From: JAWLHU01 sp049324875
GTDB taxonomy: Bacteria > Bacillota > Sulfobacillia > Symbiobacteriales > Symbiobacteriaceae
Assembly: GCA_049324875.1 (NCBI GenBank)
Contig: JBMONC010000053.1
Coordinates: 62,001-126,000 of the forward strand
Length of the DNA stretch: 64,000 nt
Direction of reading: 5' to 3'
Below are positions 16,027 through 24,625 of this stretch, one piece after another. The number at the start of each line of letters is the position of its first letter. Position 1 is the first letter of the stretch. Below the pieces are notes generated by a model. That model worked only from the letters and a program-made list of their open reading frames with translations, ran no database searches and was not told the DNA's origin. Made by a program: the position numbers and the translations under genes.

Positions 16027-17226
16027 TCAGACCCGCTCCACCACGGTCGCGATACCCTGCCCGACGCCGATGCACATGGTGGCCAGGCCATACCGCCCGC
16101 CCCGCCGCTTCAGCTCGTGGACCAGCGTCGTCAGAATCCGAGCGCCCGAGCAGCCCAGCGGGTGCCCCAGGGCGATCGCTCCACCGTTGACATTCACCTT
16201 AGCTTGATCCAGTTCCAGATCGCGGATGCAGGCCAGAGACTGGGCCGCAAAGGCCTCGTTCAGCTCGATCAGATCCAGATCGGCAACCTCCAGCCCGGCC
16301 CGCTGCAGCGCCTTGCGGGTCGCCGGCACCGGCCCCACCCCCATGCAGGCAGGGTCGACCCCCGCCACCGCCATGGAGCGAATCCGGGCCAGCGGCTTCA
16401 GCCCGAGGGCCTCCGCCCGCTCCTCCGACATCAACAGAACAGCGGCGGCGCCGTCGTTGATGCCCGAGGAGTTGCCCGCCGTCACCGTGCCGTCCTTCTT
16501 GAAGGCGGGCGGCAGCTTGGCCAGCCTCTCCAGGGTCACATCGGGGCGGGGGTGCTCATCCACCTCCACCCGGAGCGGCTCCCCCTTGCGCTGCGGCACC
16601 AGCACCGGAACGATCTCGTCGGCGAAGCGGCCGGCGGCCTGGGCGGCCACAGCCCGCTGCTGGCTCTGCAGGGCGAAGCGGTCCTGCTCCTCCCGGCTGA
16701 TGCCCCACTGGGCGGCCACATTCTCCGCCGTCTCCCCCATGCTGTAGGGATAATACCGCTCGGCCAGCTTCGGGTTGGTAAAGCGCCAGCCGATGGTCGT
16801 ATCATAGATCTCGGTCTTCCGCTCCCAGGCCTCGCCATGCTTGGCCATGACGAAGGGCGCCCGGGTCATCGATTCGGTGCCACCCGCGATGTAGATGTCG
16901 CCATCCCCCGCCATGATCGCTCGGGCCGCCTGGTTGACCGCCTCCAGCCCCGAGCCGCAGAGCCGGTTCACCGTCGCCCCCGCCACGGTGATGGGCAGAC
17001 CGGCCAGCAACGCCGCCATGCGGGCCACGTTCCGGTTGTCCTCGCCCGCCTGATTGGCGGCGCCGAAGATCACATCTTCGATCTCGTTCGGGTTGACCGC
17101 TGGATTCCGATCCAGGAGCGAACGGATCACCGTTGCCGCGAGGTCATCAGGACGGACGTCCTTCAATGCACCGCCGTAGCGCCCGATGGGCGTCCGGAGC
17201 GCATCGATCACCACAACTCCCCGCAT
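16027..17226 (-). CDS. Acetyl-CoA acyltransferase (thiolase)
   Basis: Condenses or cleaves 3-oxoacyl-CoA in fatty-acid or aromatic-acid degradation. Active residues are visible: nucleophile Cys in NRLCGSGLE, His in GHPLGCSGAR and the second Cys in TMCIGVGQG. At about 399 residues the length is typical. Its closest motif-level resemblance is to 3-oxoadipyl-CoA/acetyl-CoA acyltransferases. The ATG at 17226 is chosen (7 nt after AAGGGGG) instead of the ATG at 17232. It heads an operon with a cupin and an unknown protein, and diverges from an ABC transporter. Confidence 0.93.
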   Translation of the reverse strand: MRGVVVIDALRTPIGRYGGALKDVRPDDLAATVIRSLLDRNPAVNPNEIEDVIFGAANQAGEDNRNVARMAALLAGLPITVAGATVNRLCGSGLEAVNQAARAIMAGDGDIYIAGGTESMTRAPFVMAKHGEAWERKTEIYDTTIGWRFTNPKLAERYYPYSMGETAENVAAQWGISREEQDRFALQSQQRAVAAQAAGRFADEIVPVLVPQRKGEPLRVEVDEHPRPDVTLERLAKLPPAFKKDGTVTAGNSSGINDGAAAVLLMSEERAEALGLKPLARIRSMAVAGVDPACMGVGPVPATRKALQRAGLEVADLDLIELNEAFAAQSLACIRDLELDQAKVNVNGGAIALGHPLGCSGARILTTLVHELKRRGGRYGLATMCIGVGQGIATVVERV

Positions 17227-17245
17227 CTTCATTCCCCCTTTTGAA

Positions 17246-17278
17246 GATACGTATCAAGCATACCACGTTTTCACGTGG
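17246..17278. promoter_or_regulatory. Two palindromes in the thiolase/ABC divergent region
   Basis: GATACGTATC (17246-17255) is a perfect 10-bp palindrome, and CCACGT-TTTC-ACGTGG (17263-17278) is a perfect inverted repeat with a 4-nt spacer. Both lie in the 124-bp gap between divergent genes and are plausible operators. The regulator is not identified. Confidence 0.45.
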
Positions 17279-17350
17279 AAAGGGGATGTGGAGGATTCGT
17301 CCGAATACAAGCAGAATGAGAGTTCGTACCCCGCGATGGGAGGGCAACCC

Positions 17351-18073
17351 ATGATTGAGGTCATCAACGTCTCGAAAAGCTACAGCGGCAGTACGAAGAA
17401 GGCTGTCGACAACCTGAGCCTCAGCGTTCGGCCCGGTGAGATCTTTGGTTTTCTGGGGCCGAACGGCGCCGGCAAGACGACGACGATCAAGATGATCGTG
17501 GGCCTGCACCGACCCGATTCGGGGAGCGTGCTGGTCAACGGGTACGATGTGGTCAAGCAGACCCTGGAGGCCAAGCGGCAGATCGCCTTCGTGCCCGACA
17601 CCCCCGAGGTCTACGACCGGCTGACCGGCCTGGAGTACCTCAACTTCATCGGCGATGTGTACGGGGTCAGCCCCCGGGACCGGCAGGAGCGCATCGAGCG
17701 GTTCGGCTCGATCTTCGAGCTGACGGGGGCGCTCTCCGACCGGATCAGCGGCTACTCCCACGGGATGCAGCAGAAGCTGGTGCTGATGGCCGCCCTGCTG
17801 CACAACCCCCCGGTCTGGGTGCTTGACGAGCCGATGGTCGGACTCGACCCCCGATCCTCCCATAAGCTCAAGGAGCTCATGATGGAACATACTCGCAAGG
17901 GCAATACCCTCTTCTTCTCCACCCACGTCCTGGAGGTGGCCGAGCGGCTCTGCGACCGGGTGGCGATTATCAACAATGGAAAAATCATTGCCCAGGGGAC
18001 CGTGGACGAACTGCGCAAGGGTCAGGATGGCGAAACCCTGGAGAAGATCTTCCTGGAGCTGACTGACAAATGA
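17351..18073 (+). CDS. ABC transporter ATP-binding protein
   Basis: ATPase of an ABC-2 exporter, about 240 residues. Walker A is GPNGAGKTT, the signature is degenerate (ISGYSHGMQQKLVLMAALL), Walker B is VWVLDEPMVGLDP and the H-loop is FFSTHVL. The ATG at 17351 sits 6 nt after GGGAGGG; the frame is open further upstream but crosses the promoter region. Its stop overlaps the permease start (ATGA), so the two subunits are made together. The substrate is unknown. Confidence 0.9.
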   Translation: MIEVINVSKSYSGSTKKAVDNLSLSVRPGEIFGFLGPNGAGKTTTIKMIVGLHRPDSGSVLVNGYDVVKQTLEAKRQIAFVPDTPEVYDRLTGLEYLNFIGDVYGVSPRDRQERIERFGSIFELTGALSDRISGYSHGMQQKLVLMAALLHNPPVWVLDEPMVGLDPRSSHKLKELMMEHTRKGNTLFFSTHVLEVAERLCDRVAIINNGKIIAQGTVDELRKGQDGETLEKIFLELTDK

Positions 18074-19722
18074 GAAGCCACCTCTGGCCCCTGCTGAAGG
18101 TCCAGTTCAAGACGAGCCTGCGCACCTCGCTTGAGCGGATGACCGGCACCAACTCCAAATGGGGGCTGCTGATCCTCCCCCTCTTTGCCCTCGGCTTCAT
18201 CCCGATGGTGATCATGTTCACCGTCGGATGGGCGGCGCTCTATGTCCAACTGCGGATGGTCGACCAGGCCCACACCATGCTGACCCTGGCGCTGAGCGCC
18301 GGCCAGCTGATCTGCCTGGCCTTCGGCGTGCTCTACGTCATCTCCGTCTTCTACTTCAGCAAGGATCTCAAGATCCTGCTCCCCCTGCCGATCCGCCCGG
18401 GGGAGATCGTCCTGGCCAAGTTCATTGGGGTCCTGCTGGGCGAGTACCTGACCATGGGCCCGGTGGTCCTCCCGGCCTTTTTGGTGTACGGGCTCTTCGC
18501 CGACGTGGGCCCGCTCTACCTCCCCTTTGCGCTGGTGATCTACCTGCTCCTGCCGGTGGTGCCCCTGGTGGTGGCCTCCCTCTTCACCATGGTGATGATG
18601 CGGGTGACCAACCTCCGGCGCAACCGGGACGTGGTCCGGGTCCTCGGCGCCTTGCTGGGCATCGGGCTGGCGCTCACCTTTCAGTTCTTCAGCCGCATGC
18701 AGCAGGGCCGCCTCCAGGTGGAGGACCTGGTCACCAACCAGATCCCCCTGATCAACTCGGTCAACCGCTTCATGTTCACCTCCAACTGGGCCACCGAGGC
18801 GCTGCGAGCCGATGCGCTCTCGCTGGGCATCCCCCCCTTCCTGCTCTACGTCGGCGTGGTCGGGGTCGCCCTCTACCTGCTGATTTCGGTGGCAGAGCGG
18901 ACCTTCTTCGGCGGACTGATCGGCAGCGAGGAGACCCGGTCATCGGGCCGGAGGCTCACCCGTGAGGAGCTGACAAAGGAGACCGAGCGGGTGCAGAGCC
19001 CACTCTGGGCCATCTTCCTGCGGGAGGTCCGGCTGCTCAACCGGAACCCCTCCTTCCTGATGGCGGCCATTCTGCCGCCGCTGATGGTCCCCTTCTTCAC
19101 CATACTGCCGCTGACCCAGGCCGGTGGGCCGCTGGAGGAGGGGAGCGACCTCTCCCGGTACGCGCACCTCCCCTGGGTGCCTGTGCTGATTCTCGGGGTG
19201 GCGCTCTTCATCAACTCGCTTTCCACCGTCGCCTCGTCGGCCATCAGCCGGGAGGGGCGCTGGTTCTGGATCAGCCGGTCGCTGCCGGTGGCGCCACGGC
19301 TTCAGGTGATGGCCAAACTGCTGCACAGCCTGCTCTTCAACCTGCTCAACCTGGCGGTGATCGTCGGGGTGGTGATCTGGTTCCGGCTGGTGACACCGCT
19401 CAACCTGGCGGTGGTGCTGGTGGGCGGGGTGTTGACCGCCCTGGTCAACAGCTACAGCGGCCTGCTGATCGACGTGATCCGGCCCAATCTCACCTGGACC
19501 GATCCGCAGCAGGCGATGAAGGCGAATATCAACGGCGTCTTCGCCATGCTGCTCAACCTGATGCTCGGCGGTCTCACCGGCCTGGCAGCGGCGCTGATCT
19601 TCTGGCTCGCCCGCCCGCTCCTGCTGCCCGGCCTGCTGGTGCTGCTGGCGGTGGAGGCCTGGCTGCTGGGCAGGGCGACCGGGGCGTTGGCCGAGCGGCG
19701 CTTCATGGAGTATGAGTACTAG
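18070..19722 (+). CDS. Large ABC-2 permease (550 residues)
   Basis: Integral membrane partner of the preceding ATPase. About twelve hydrophobic segments occur in two halves separated by a cytoplasmic loop (roughly residues 285-320). The first half contains YFSKDLKILLPLPIRPGEI and the second WFWISRSLPVAP, which are the paired elbow-like motifs of large Firmicute ABC-2 permeases. No substrate is evident. It starts inside the ATPase stop codon. A small membrane protein gene follows after 13 nt, probably in the same transcript. Confidence 0.85.
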   Translation: MRSHLWPLLKVQFKTSLRTSLERMTGTNSKWGLLILPLFALGFIPMVIMFTVGWAALYVQLRMVDQAHTMLTLALSAGQLICLAFGVLYVISVFYFSKDLKILLPLPIRPGEIVLAKFIGVLLGEYLTMGPVVLPAFLVYGLFADVGPLYLPFALVIYLLLPVVPLVVASLFTMVMMRVTNLRRNRDVVRVLGALLGIGLALTFQFFSRMQQGRLQVEDLVTNQIPLINSVNRFMFTSNWATEALRADALSLGIPPFLLYVGVVGVALYLLISVAERTFFGGLIGSEETRSSGRRLTREELTKETERVQSPLWAIFLREVRLLNRNPSFLMAAILPPLMVPFFTILPLTQAGGPLEEGSDLSRYAHLPWVPVLILGVALFINSLSTVASSAISREGRWFWISRSLPVAPRLQVMAKLLHSLLFNLLNLAVIVGVVIWFRLVTPLNLAVVLVGGVLTALVNSYSGLLIDVIRPNLTWTDPQQAMKANINGVFAMLLNLMLGGLTGLAAALIFWLARPLLLPGLLVLLAVEAWLLGRATGALAERRFMEYEY

Positions 19723-19735
19723 GAGGTCAGACCAT

Positions 19736-19951
19736 ATGGGACGGACGCTGATGATGATCGGCGCCCTGCTCCTCCTGGCGGGCGGGGTGCTCTGGCTGGT
19801 GGAGCGGTTCCTGCCGGGCCTGGGCCGGTTGCCCGGGGACATTGTGATCCAGCGGGGGAATTTCACCTTCTTCTTCCCCCTCATGACCAGCCTGCTGCTC
19901 AGCCTGGGCCTTACCCTGCTCTTCTGGCTCTTGCGTAAGTTAGGTGGGTAA
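19736..19951 (+). CDS. DUF2905-type small membrane protein
   Basis: A 72-residue protein with two transmembrane helices joined by a conserved segment, LGRLPGDIVIQRGNFTFFFP, characteristic of DUF2905. The function is unknown. The ATG at 19736 follows AGGAGGTCAGACCAT. It is the third gene of the ABC exporter operon, and a terminator follows. Confidence 0.85.
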   Translation: MGRTLMMIGALLLLAGGVLWLVERFLPGLGRLPGDIVIQRGNFTFFFPLMTSLLLSLGLTLLFWLLRKLGG

Positions 19952-19994
19952 CCCATGGAGCCACCGGCAGGGCTGGAGATTTCACAACGCGACC

Positions 19995-20027
19995 AAGGCA
20001 GGCCGTTCTGGCCTGCTTTCTCTTTTT
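19995..20027 (+). terminator. Terminator of the ABC exporter operon
   Basis: GCAGGCC / GGCCTGC stem followed by TTTCTCTTTTT. Confidence 0.8.
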
Positions 20028-20108
20028 GCCCCCCTGGGCAGCGGGGCCGCCGCCCGAACTGAGCCCAAGGATGATCCCTCAGCAGGATTGTTTCGGCTCC
20101 CGACGTAT

Positions 20109-20125
20109 GTTAAGAGAGTGTTAAT
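20109..20125 (+). promoter_or_regulatory. Possible PhoP direct repeat upstream of the pit operon
   Basis: Two TTAA elements within GTTAAG and GTTAAT are exactly 11 bp apart, the periodicity of PhoP-binding TTAACA repeats, 36 bp before the DUF47 gene start. With only two imperfect half-sites this is tentative. Confidence 0.3.
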
Positions 20126-20160
20126 GGCCGATACAGTCGAAGTGAGAGGAGTTTTTCTCT

Positions 20161-20784
20161 TTGTTATTCGGTAACTCAAAGGACCAGCAGTTCTATCAGA
20201 TTCTGCGGCAGGCGGCGGAGAACGCCGTAGAGACGGCGGCCCTGCTGAGCAAGCTCCTGGAGAATCCCAGGCTCTTCGCGGAGCTTGGGCCCGCCATCAA
20301 AGACCTGGAATCCAAGGGTGATGACCATACCCACAACCTGTTCAGCCTGATTAACCGGTCCTTCGTCACCCCGCTCGAGCGGGAGGACCTGGCCGGCCTG
20401 GGCGTCGCCATCGACTCCGTGGTGGATGCCATGGAGGCGGCAGCGGCCCGCATCGGGATCTACAAGGTGCAGGAGACCGACCGGCACCTGAAGTCCTTCG
20501 CCCAGATCCTGCGGGCCCAGGCGACTGAGCTGGTGGCGGCGATCGACCTGCTGGCCGGAGGCAAGCTGCTCCAGATTCGGGAGCGGGCCTTCCAGATCAA
20601 CGTGCTGGAGAACCATGGCGACGAGCAGCTCCGCATGGCGCTCTCCGAGCTGTTCGAGCAGGCCCAGGCCAACCCGGTCCGGTTCATTACCATGAAGGAG
20701 ATCTACGAGACGCTGGAGGATGCCACCGACCAGGTGGAGGCGGTCGCCAATACCCTGGAAGGAGTCATCATGAAACATGCCTGA
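20161..20784 (+). CDS. DUF47 (PhoU-like) phosphate transport accessory protein
   Basis: A 207-residue all-helical protein of the DUF47 family, typically encoded next to Pit transporters and thought to modulate phosphate uptake. It contains the PhoU-like segment DLESKGDDHTHNL and, later, an ENHGDEQ motif with conserved Glu and Asp residues that may bind metal. The start is TTG (residues LFGNSKDQ follow) after AGAGGAG. The gene overlaps the start of pit by 8 nt, which indicates translational coupling. Confidence 0.9.
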   Translation: MLFGNSKDQQFYQILRQAAENAVETAALLSKLLENPRLFAELGPAIKDLESKGDDHTHNLFSLINRSFVTPLEREDLAGLGVAIDSVVDAMEAAAARIGIYKVQETDRHLKSFAQILRAQATELVAAIDLLAGGKLLQIRERAFQINVLENHGDEQLRMALSELFEQAQANPVRFITMKEIYETLEDATDQVEAVANTLEGVIMKHA

Positions 20785-21763
20785 TTGGATAATCTGGGTG
20801 GTCGTCGTCTTCGCACTGATCTTCGATTTTACGAATGGGTGGAATGACGCTGCCAACTCCATCGCGACCGTGGTCTCGACCCGGGTGCTATCCCCCCTCC
20901 AGGCGGTGCTGCTGGCGGCAGCCCTCAACGTGGTGGGTGCCTTCTACAGCGATGCGGTGGCGAAGACCGTGGGCGGCGGGCTGGTGGATCCGACGCAGGT
21001 CAACCAGTTGGTGATTCTGGCCACCCTGGTCGCCGGGATCGCCTGGAACACCGTCATGACGCTGGCGGGCCTCCCCATCTCCGCCTCCCACGCCCTGATC
21101 GGCGGGTTGATCGGTGGGGCCGTGGCCAAGGGCGGCTGGGCGATCGTCAACGCCGGGGGCATTCGCACCGTCCTCCTGGCGATGCTGCTCTCCCCGGTCC
21201 TGGGCGCCCTGTTGGGCTGGCTCTGCATGCAGACCATCAACCTCCTCATGCGCAACCAGGCGCCCGCCTCGGTCACCGCCTGGTTCAAGCGGCTGCAGCT
21301 GCTCTCGGTCGCCTTCGTCTCCTTCTCCCACGGCTCGGGCGACGCCCAGAAGGTGATGGGCATCATCACCCTGGCGCTCTTTGCCGGCGGCTACGTCTCC
21401 AGCCTCGCCGTTCCCACCTGGGTGGTGGTTGCAGCGGCTGCGGCCATGGGCCTGGGCACCATGGTCGGCGGCTGGGGCGTGATCAAGACCCTGGGGATGA
21501 AGATGCTCCGGCTCCAGCCGGTCCACGGCTTCGCGGCGGAGACGGCCGCCGCCACCTTCCTGCTGATCGCCGCCCGGGTGGGCATTCCCGTCAGCTCCAC
21601 CCACACCATCACCGGCTCGATCATCGGCGTGGGGCTGGCCAGGCGGACCGGGGCGGTGCGATGGGGGATCGCCAACAAGATCCTCTACGCCTGGATTCTT
21701 ACCCTGCCGGGCTGCGCGACCGTCGCCTGGTTGGTCTACAAGCTGCTGGCCCTGCTGGTCTAG
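20777..21763 (+). CDS. pit: Inorganic phosphate transporter, Pit family
   Basis: Low-affinity phosphate permease (metal-phosphate:H+ symport). The two family signatures are visible: FDFTNGWNDAANSIAT near the N-terminus and the repeated-half motif FSHGSGDAQKVMG, with a third typical segment PVSSTHTITG. About ten membrane segments span 328 residues. It is encoded immediately after, and overlaps, its DUF47 partner. It is convergent with the acyl-CoA operon, with a peptide cassette in between. Confidence 0.95.
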   Translation: MPDWIIWVVVVFALIFDFTNGWNDAANSIATVVSTRVLSPLQAVLLAAALNVVGAFYSDAVAKTVGGGLVDPTQVNQLVILATLVAGIAWNTVMTLAGLPISASHALIGGLIGGAVAKGGWAIVNAGGIRTVLLAMLLSPVLGALLGWLCMQTINLLMRNQAPASVTAWFKRLQLLSVAFVSFSHGSGDAQKVMGIITLALFAGGYVSSLAVPTWVVVAAAAAMGLGTMVGGWGVIKTLGMKMLRLQPVHGFAAETAAATFLLIAARVGIPVSSTHTITGSIIGVGLARRTGAVRWGIANKILYAWILTLPGCATVAWLVYKLLALLV

Positions 21764-21785
21764 ATCCGTCCCCGAAGCACGTGAA

Positions 21786-21813
21786 AGGGCGCTGCCATCT
21801 TCGGCAGCGCCCT
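21786..21813. repeat. 28-nt hairpin repeat, copy 1 (terminator-like)
   Basis: An 11-bp stem (AGGGCGCTGCC / GGCAGCGCCCT) around the loop ATCTTC directly follows pit. An identical 28-nt copy lies at 22241-22268. It probably acts as the pit terminator. Confidence 0.8.
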
Positions 21814-21921
21814 GAGGTTGCTGACAATGCCTATCGTGGTGTCTTCGTGTCCACGCATTACGGAATCCTTTTGTGCGTGTCCGCCAATATCGGGCCGTTT
21901 GCTTGCGTGCGATTTCGGGAA

Positions 21922-21957
21922 GAATAAAACCAGGCGCCCGCGTGAACGAGCGCCTGG
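21922..21957 (-). terminator. Terminator of the small membrane-peptide gene
   Basis: An 8-bp stem (CCAGGCGC / GCGCCTGG) is followed on the minus strand by TTTTATT, an excellent intrinsic terminator that would end a transcript of about 230 nt. Confidence 0.8.
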
Positions 21958-22024
21958 GAGCCCACGCCGCCGTCCCATTTCTGAGATCGACGGCCGCTGA
22001 TCATGTAACTGTGGTCAGCTACCG

Positions 22025-22111
22025 CTACCGAATAGCGGCGAGTGCGAAGGTCGCGAGGATCAGCACGACCGAGATAAACGATGCGAACGTCAGCTCGATG
22101 GTGATCTTCAT
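22025..22111 (-). CDS. 28-residue hydrophobic peptide, type I toxin/holin-like candidate
   Basis: A short ORF with one predicted transmembrane helix (FASFISVVLILATFALA), a charged N-terminus (MKITIE) and a final Arg. It has an AAGGGGGTG ribosome site 9 nt upstream. That site sits in a hairpin with a GAAA loop (22121-22134), as in type I toxin mRNAs whose translation is blocked. A TATAAT box (22159-22164) and a strong terminator (21922-21957) complete a compact gene with a 3' UTR of about 70-100 nt. The cassette is bracketed by an identical 28-nt repeat. Toxin function is inferred; a membrane-peptide regulator is also possible. Confidence 0.55.
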   Translation of the reverse strand: MKITIELTFASFISVVLILATFALAAIR

Positions 22112-22120
22112 CGACAAGCA

Positions 22121-22134
22121 CCCCCTTTCGGGGA
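22121..22134 (-). promoter_or_regulatory. Hairpin sequestering the ribosome site of the peptide gene
   Basis: On the minus strand TCCCC-GAAA-GGGGG forms a 5-bp stem (one G-U pair) closed by a GNRA tetraloop, burying the Shine-Dalgarno sequence of the 22025-22111 ORF. Confidence 0.5.
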
Positions 22135-22158
22135 CACTGGCCGCGGGGCTCGGTTTCC

Positions 22159-22192
22159 ATTATACACCAGACGGACCTCATTTTGGGGTCCG
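22159..22192 (-). promoter_or_regulatory. Promoter of the peptide gene with overlapping inverted repeat
   Basis: Perfect -10 TATAAT (22159-22164) preceded by TG. The -35 region is poor but is covered by an inverted repeat CGGACC-N9-GGTCCG (22172-22192), a possible operator. Confidence 0.5.
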
Positions 22193-22240
22193 GCTGGTGG
22201 TTGCCTGTGAACTTGTTCGAACCATCTTATCATCAGCCTG

Positions 22241-22268
22241 AGGGCGCTGCCATCTTCGGCAGCGCCCT
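22241..22268. repeat. 28-nt hairpin repeat, copy 2 (terminator-like)
   Basis: Identical to 21786-21813, 455 bp away in the same orientation. It lies just after the stop of the 3-hydroxyacyl-CoA dehydrogenase gene and likely terminates that operon. Confidence 0.8.
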
Positions 22269-22274
22269 TGCTTC

Positions 22275-23843
22275 TCAGTGTTCGCCCACCAGGTCGTAGA
22301 AGTTGGCACCCGCCGCCACCAGCTTGCGCAGGTAGGGAGAGGGGCGGTATCGATCCTCCCCGGTCTGCTGGTGGAGCCCTTCCAGAATCCGCAGGACCAC
22401 GTCGGGCCCGATCTCGTCCGCCCATTCCAGCGGGCCTTTTGGGTAGTTGACCCCCAGCCGCATGGCGGTGTCGATGCCCTCCACGCTGGCGATCCCCTCC
22501 TGCAGGGCGAAGGCCGCCTCGTTGATCAGACAGGCGATGATCCGGGCCGCCACCAGCCCCGGCCCGTCGTGGACCACCTCCACGTCCCGGCCGAGCGATT
22601 GGATGAACCGGGCGGCCATCTGCCAGGCCTCCGGCCTGGTCTTGAGCCCCGGCGCCACCTCCACCAGGATTCGCCGCGCCATGTTGGGGACGCCGCTGTA
22701 CCCCACCACCCGCTCCGGGTGCGGGAGGGAGGCGGCGATCTCGGTGGTGGAGAGGGCAGAGGCCTCCACCAGGACCAGCACCTCCGGCCGGAAGTTGCGC
22801 CCTACCAGCAGCTCCGGATCGCCGATCACCACCAGGTCCGCATCGCTGCAGCAGTCCTCCAGCCGGTAGCCTGCCTGCTCCACCAGTTCGGCCACGTCCG
22901 GGGCGCCGAGCACCGCCACGCCCTTCACCCGCTCCAGCCGGGGGCCGGGCTTGCCGAAGAACTGGGCCGGCTGGGGCCCGTTGATGATCTCATCGCCCTC
23001 ATACCGATACCAGCCCTGGCCGGTCTTCCGCCCCAGCCGGTTCGCCTTCACCATCCGCTCCTGGAGCGGGTGCGGACGGAAGCGGGGCTCCTGGAAGAAC
23101 TGCTCGAAGACCGACTTGTTGACGGCGAAGTTGATATCCATCCCGACCAGGTCCATCAGCTCGAAGGGGCCGATGCGGAAGCCGCCGGCCAGCCGGGCGA
23201 TCCGGTCGATCTGCTGCACCCCCGCCACGTTGTCGCCCAGCAGCCGCAGGGCCTCGCCGGGGAAGGGGCGGGCGATCCGGTTGACCACGAAGCCGGGGGT
23301 GTCCTTGGCTCGGATCGGCGTCTTACCCATCGCCTCAGCCAGGGCGATGGTGGCCGCCATCGTCTCCTCGCTGGTCTCAGCCCCCTCCACCACCTCCACC
23401 AGCTTCATCACCGGTACGGGGTTGAAGAAGTGCATCCCGACCACCCGCTCCTGCCGCTCCGTCAGCGCACCGATCTGGGTCACCGAGAGGGAGGAGGTGT
23501 TGGTCGCCAGGATCACGTCGGGCCGGCAGATCTTGTCGAGAACGTCGAAGCTCTCCCGCTTCAGGTCCAGCACCTCGGGGGCCGCCTCGATGACGAAGTC
23601 CACGTCGGCGAACTCCCCCAGCGTGGTCGTGGTGGAGATGCGGCCCATGATGGCCGAGAGCTCCTCCTGGCTCAGCTTCCCGCGCTGAACCTGGCGCTCC
23701 AGTCCTGACCGCATGCGCCCCAGCGCCGCCTCCAAGGGGGCGGGACCGATGTCGTACAGGAGAACATCGTAACCTGCCTGTGCTGCTACCTGGGCGATCC
23801 CCGCTCCCATGGTTCCCGCGCCGACCACGCCGATCCGTCTCAC
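22275..23843 (-). CDS. 3-hydroxyacyl-CoA dehydrogenase (PaaH-like, two-domain)
   Basis: NAD-dependent oxidation of 3-hydroxyacyl-CoA. The N-terminal Rossmann motif is GVVGAGTMGAGIAQ, followed by the signature VGMHFFNPVPVMKLVEVV, the catalytic His region and GFVVNR. The C-terminal half carries a second dimerisation-type domain (GYSGVPNM...GPGLVAARIIACLINEA), giving 522 residues; this two-copy form is typical of PaaH-like enzymes. It is the last gene of the PaaX-controlled operon and starts 5 nt after the PaaG-like gene. The substrate may be a phenylacetate-pathway intermediate or a straight-chain acyl-CoA. Confidence 0.92.
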   Translation of the reverse strand: MRRIGVVGAGTMGAGIAQVAAQAGYDVLLYDIGPAPLEAALGRMRSGLERQVQRGKLSQEELSAIMGRISTTTTLGEFADVDFVIEAAPEVLDLKRESFDVLDKICRPDVILATNTSSLSVTQIGALTERQERVVGMHFFNPVPVMKLVEVVEGAETSEETMAATIALAEAMGKTPIRAKDTPGFVVNRIARPFPGEALRLLGDNVAGVQQIDRIARLAGGFRIGPFELMDLVGMDINFAVNKSVFEQFFQEPRFRPHPLQERMVKANRLGRKTGQGWYRYEGDEIINGPQPAQFFGKPGPRLERVKGVAVLGAPDVAELVEQAGYRLEDCCSDADLVVIGDPELLVGRNFRPEVLVLVEASALSTTEIAASLPHPERVVGYSGVPNMARRILVEVAPGLKTRPEAWQMAARFIQSLGRDVEVVHDGPGLVAARIIACLINEAAFALQEGIASVEGIDTAMRLGVNYPKGPLEWADEIGPDVVLRILEGLHQQTGEDRYRPSPYLRKLVAAGANFYDLVGEH

Positions 23844-23848
23844 AAGAC

Positions 23849-24622
23849 CTACCTCCCGGTGAACTTCGCTTCCCGCTTCTCAAGGAATGCGGCAATACCC
23901 TCCTTGGCGTCTGCGCTGTTGCCGGCCGCCTCCTGCATGTACGCCTCCAACTCCAGGATCTCGGAGAGCGGCCGGTCCAGGCCGCGAGTGAACTGCCGCT
24001 TGATCCAGCCCATGGAGCGCGGGCCCTTCGCCAGCCGCTGCGCCCAGGCGCTGACCATCTCGCTGAACTCGGCCTCGGGCGCCACCCGGTTGCACAGCCC
24101 CAGCGCCAGGGCCTCCTGGGCGCTCACCTTGTCGCCGAAGAGCGCCAGTTCCATCGCCTTGTGGTAGCCGATCAGGCGGGGCAGGAAGTAGGAGGCACCG
24201 GAGTCGGGGACCAGGCCGATCTTCACGAAGGCCTGCACATAGGAGGCCTTCTCCGACATGATGATCAGGTCGCAGGCCAGGGCCAGGCTGCAGCCCGCGC
24301 CGGCAGCAACGCCGTTGACCGCCGCCAGGACCGGCTTCTCCATGGTGCGGAGCTTGGTGATCCAGGTGTTGTAGAACTTGCGGACCACCTCGCCGATCGG
24401 CCCCTTGCCCACCGCATCCAGGTCCTGCCCGGCACAGAAGCCGCGTCCCGCCCCGGTGATCACCACGCAGCGGACGCCGCTCTCCTTCTCGGCCCGGCTG
24501 AGCGCCTCAATGAACTCCTTGTGCTGGGTGCTGTTGAAGGCGTTCAGCTTATCCGGCCGGTTCAGGGTGATGGTGCAGACACCCGCCTCATCCACGGTGT
24601 ACAGGATCGTCTCGTATGACAA
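23849..24622 (-). CDS. Enoyl-CoA hydratase/isomerase (PaaG-like)
   Basis: A 257-residue crotonase-fold enzyme. The oxyanion-hole segments GRGFCAGQDLD and NGVAAGAGCSLALACD are characteristic of PaaG (epoxy-phenylacetyl-CoA isomerase), which has Asp rather than Glu as the general base; LVPDSGASYFLPRLIG agrees with this. Family-level annotation is secure, PaaG specificity less so. It lies between a PaaF-like hydratase and a PaaH-like dehydrogenase in one operon. Confidence 0.88.
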   Translation of the reverse strand: MSYETILYTVDEAGVCTITLNRPDKLNAFNSTQHKEFIEALSRAEKESGVRCVVITGAGRGFCAGQDLDAVGKGPIGEVVRKFYNTWITKLRTMEKPVLAAVNGVAAGAGCSLALACDLIIMSEKASYVQAFVKIGLVPDSGASYFLPRLIGYHKAMELALFGDKVSAQEALALGLCNRVAPEAEFSEMVSAWAQRLAKGPRSMGWIKRQFTRGLDRPLSEILELEAYMQEAAGNSADAKEGIAAFLEKREAKFTGR

Positions 24623-24625
24623 GGC

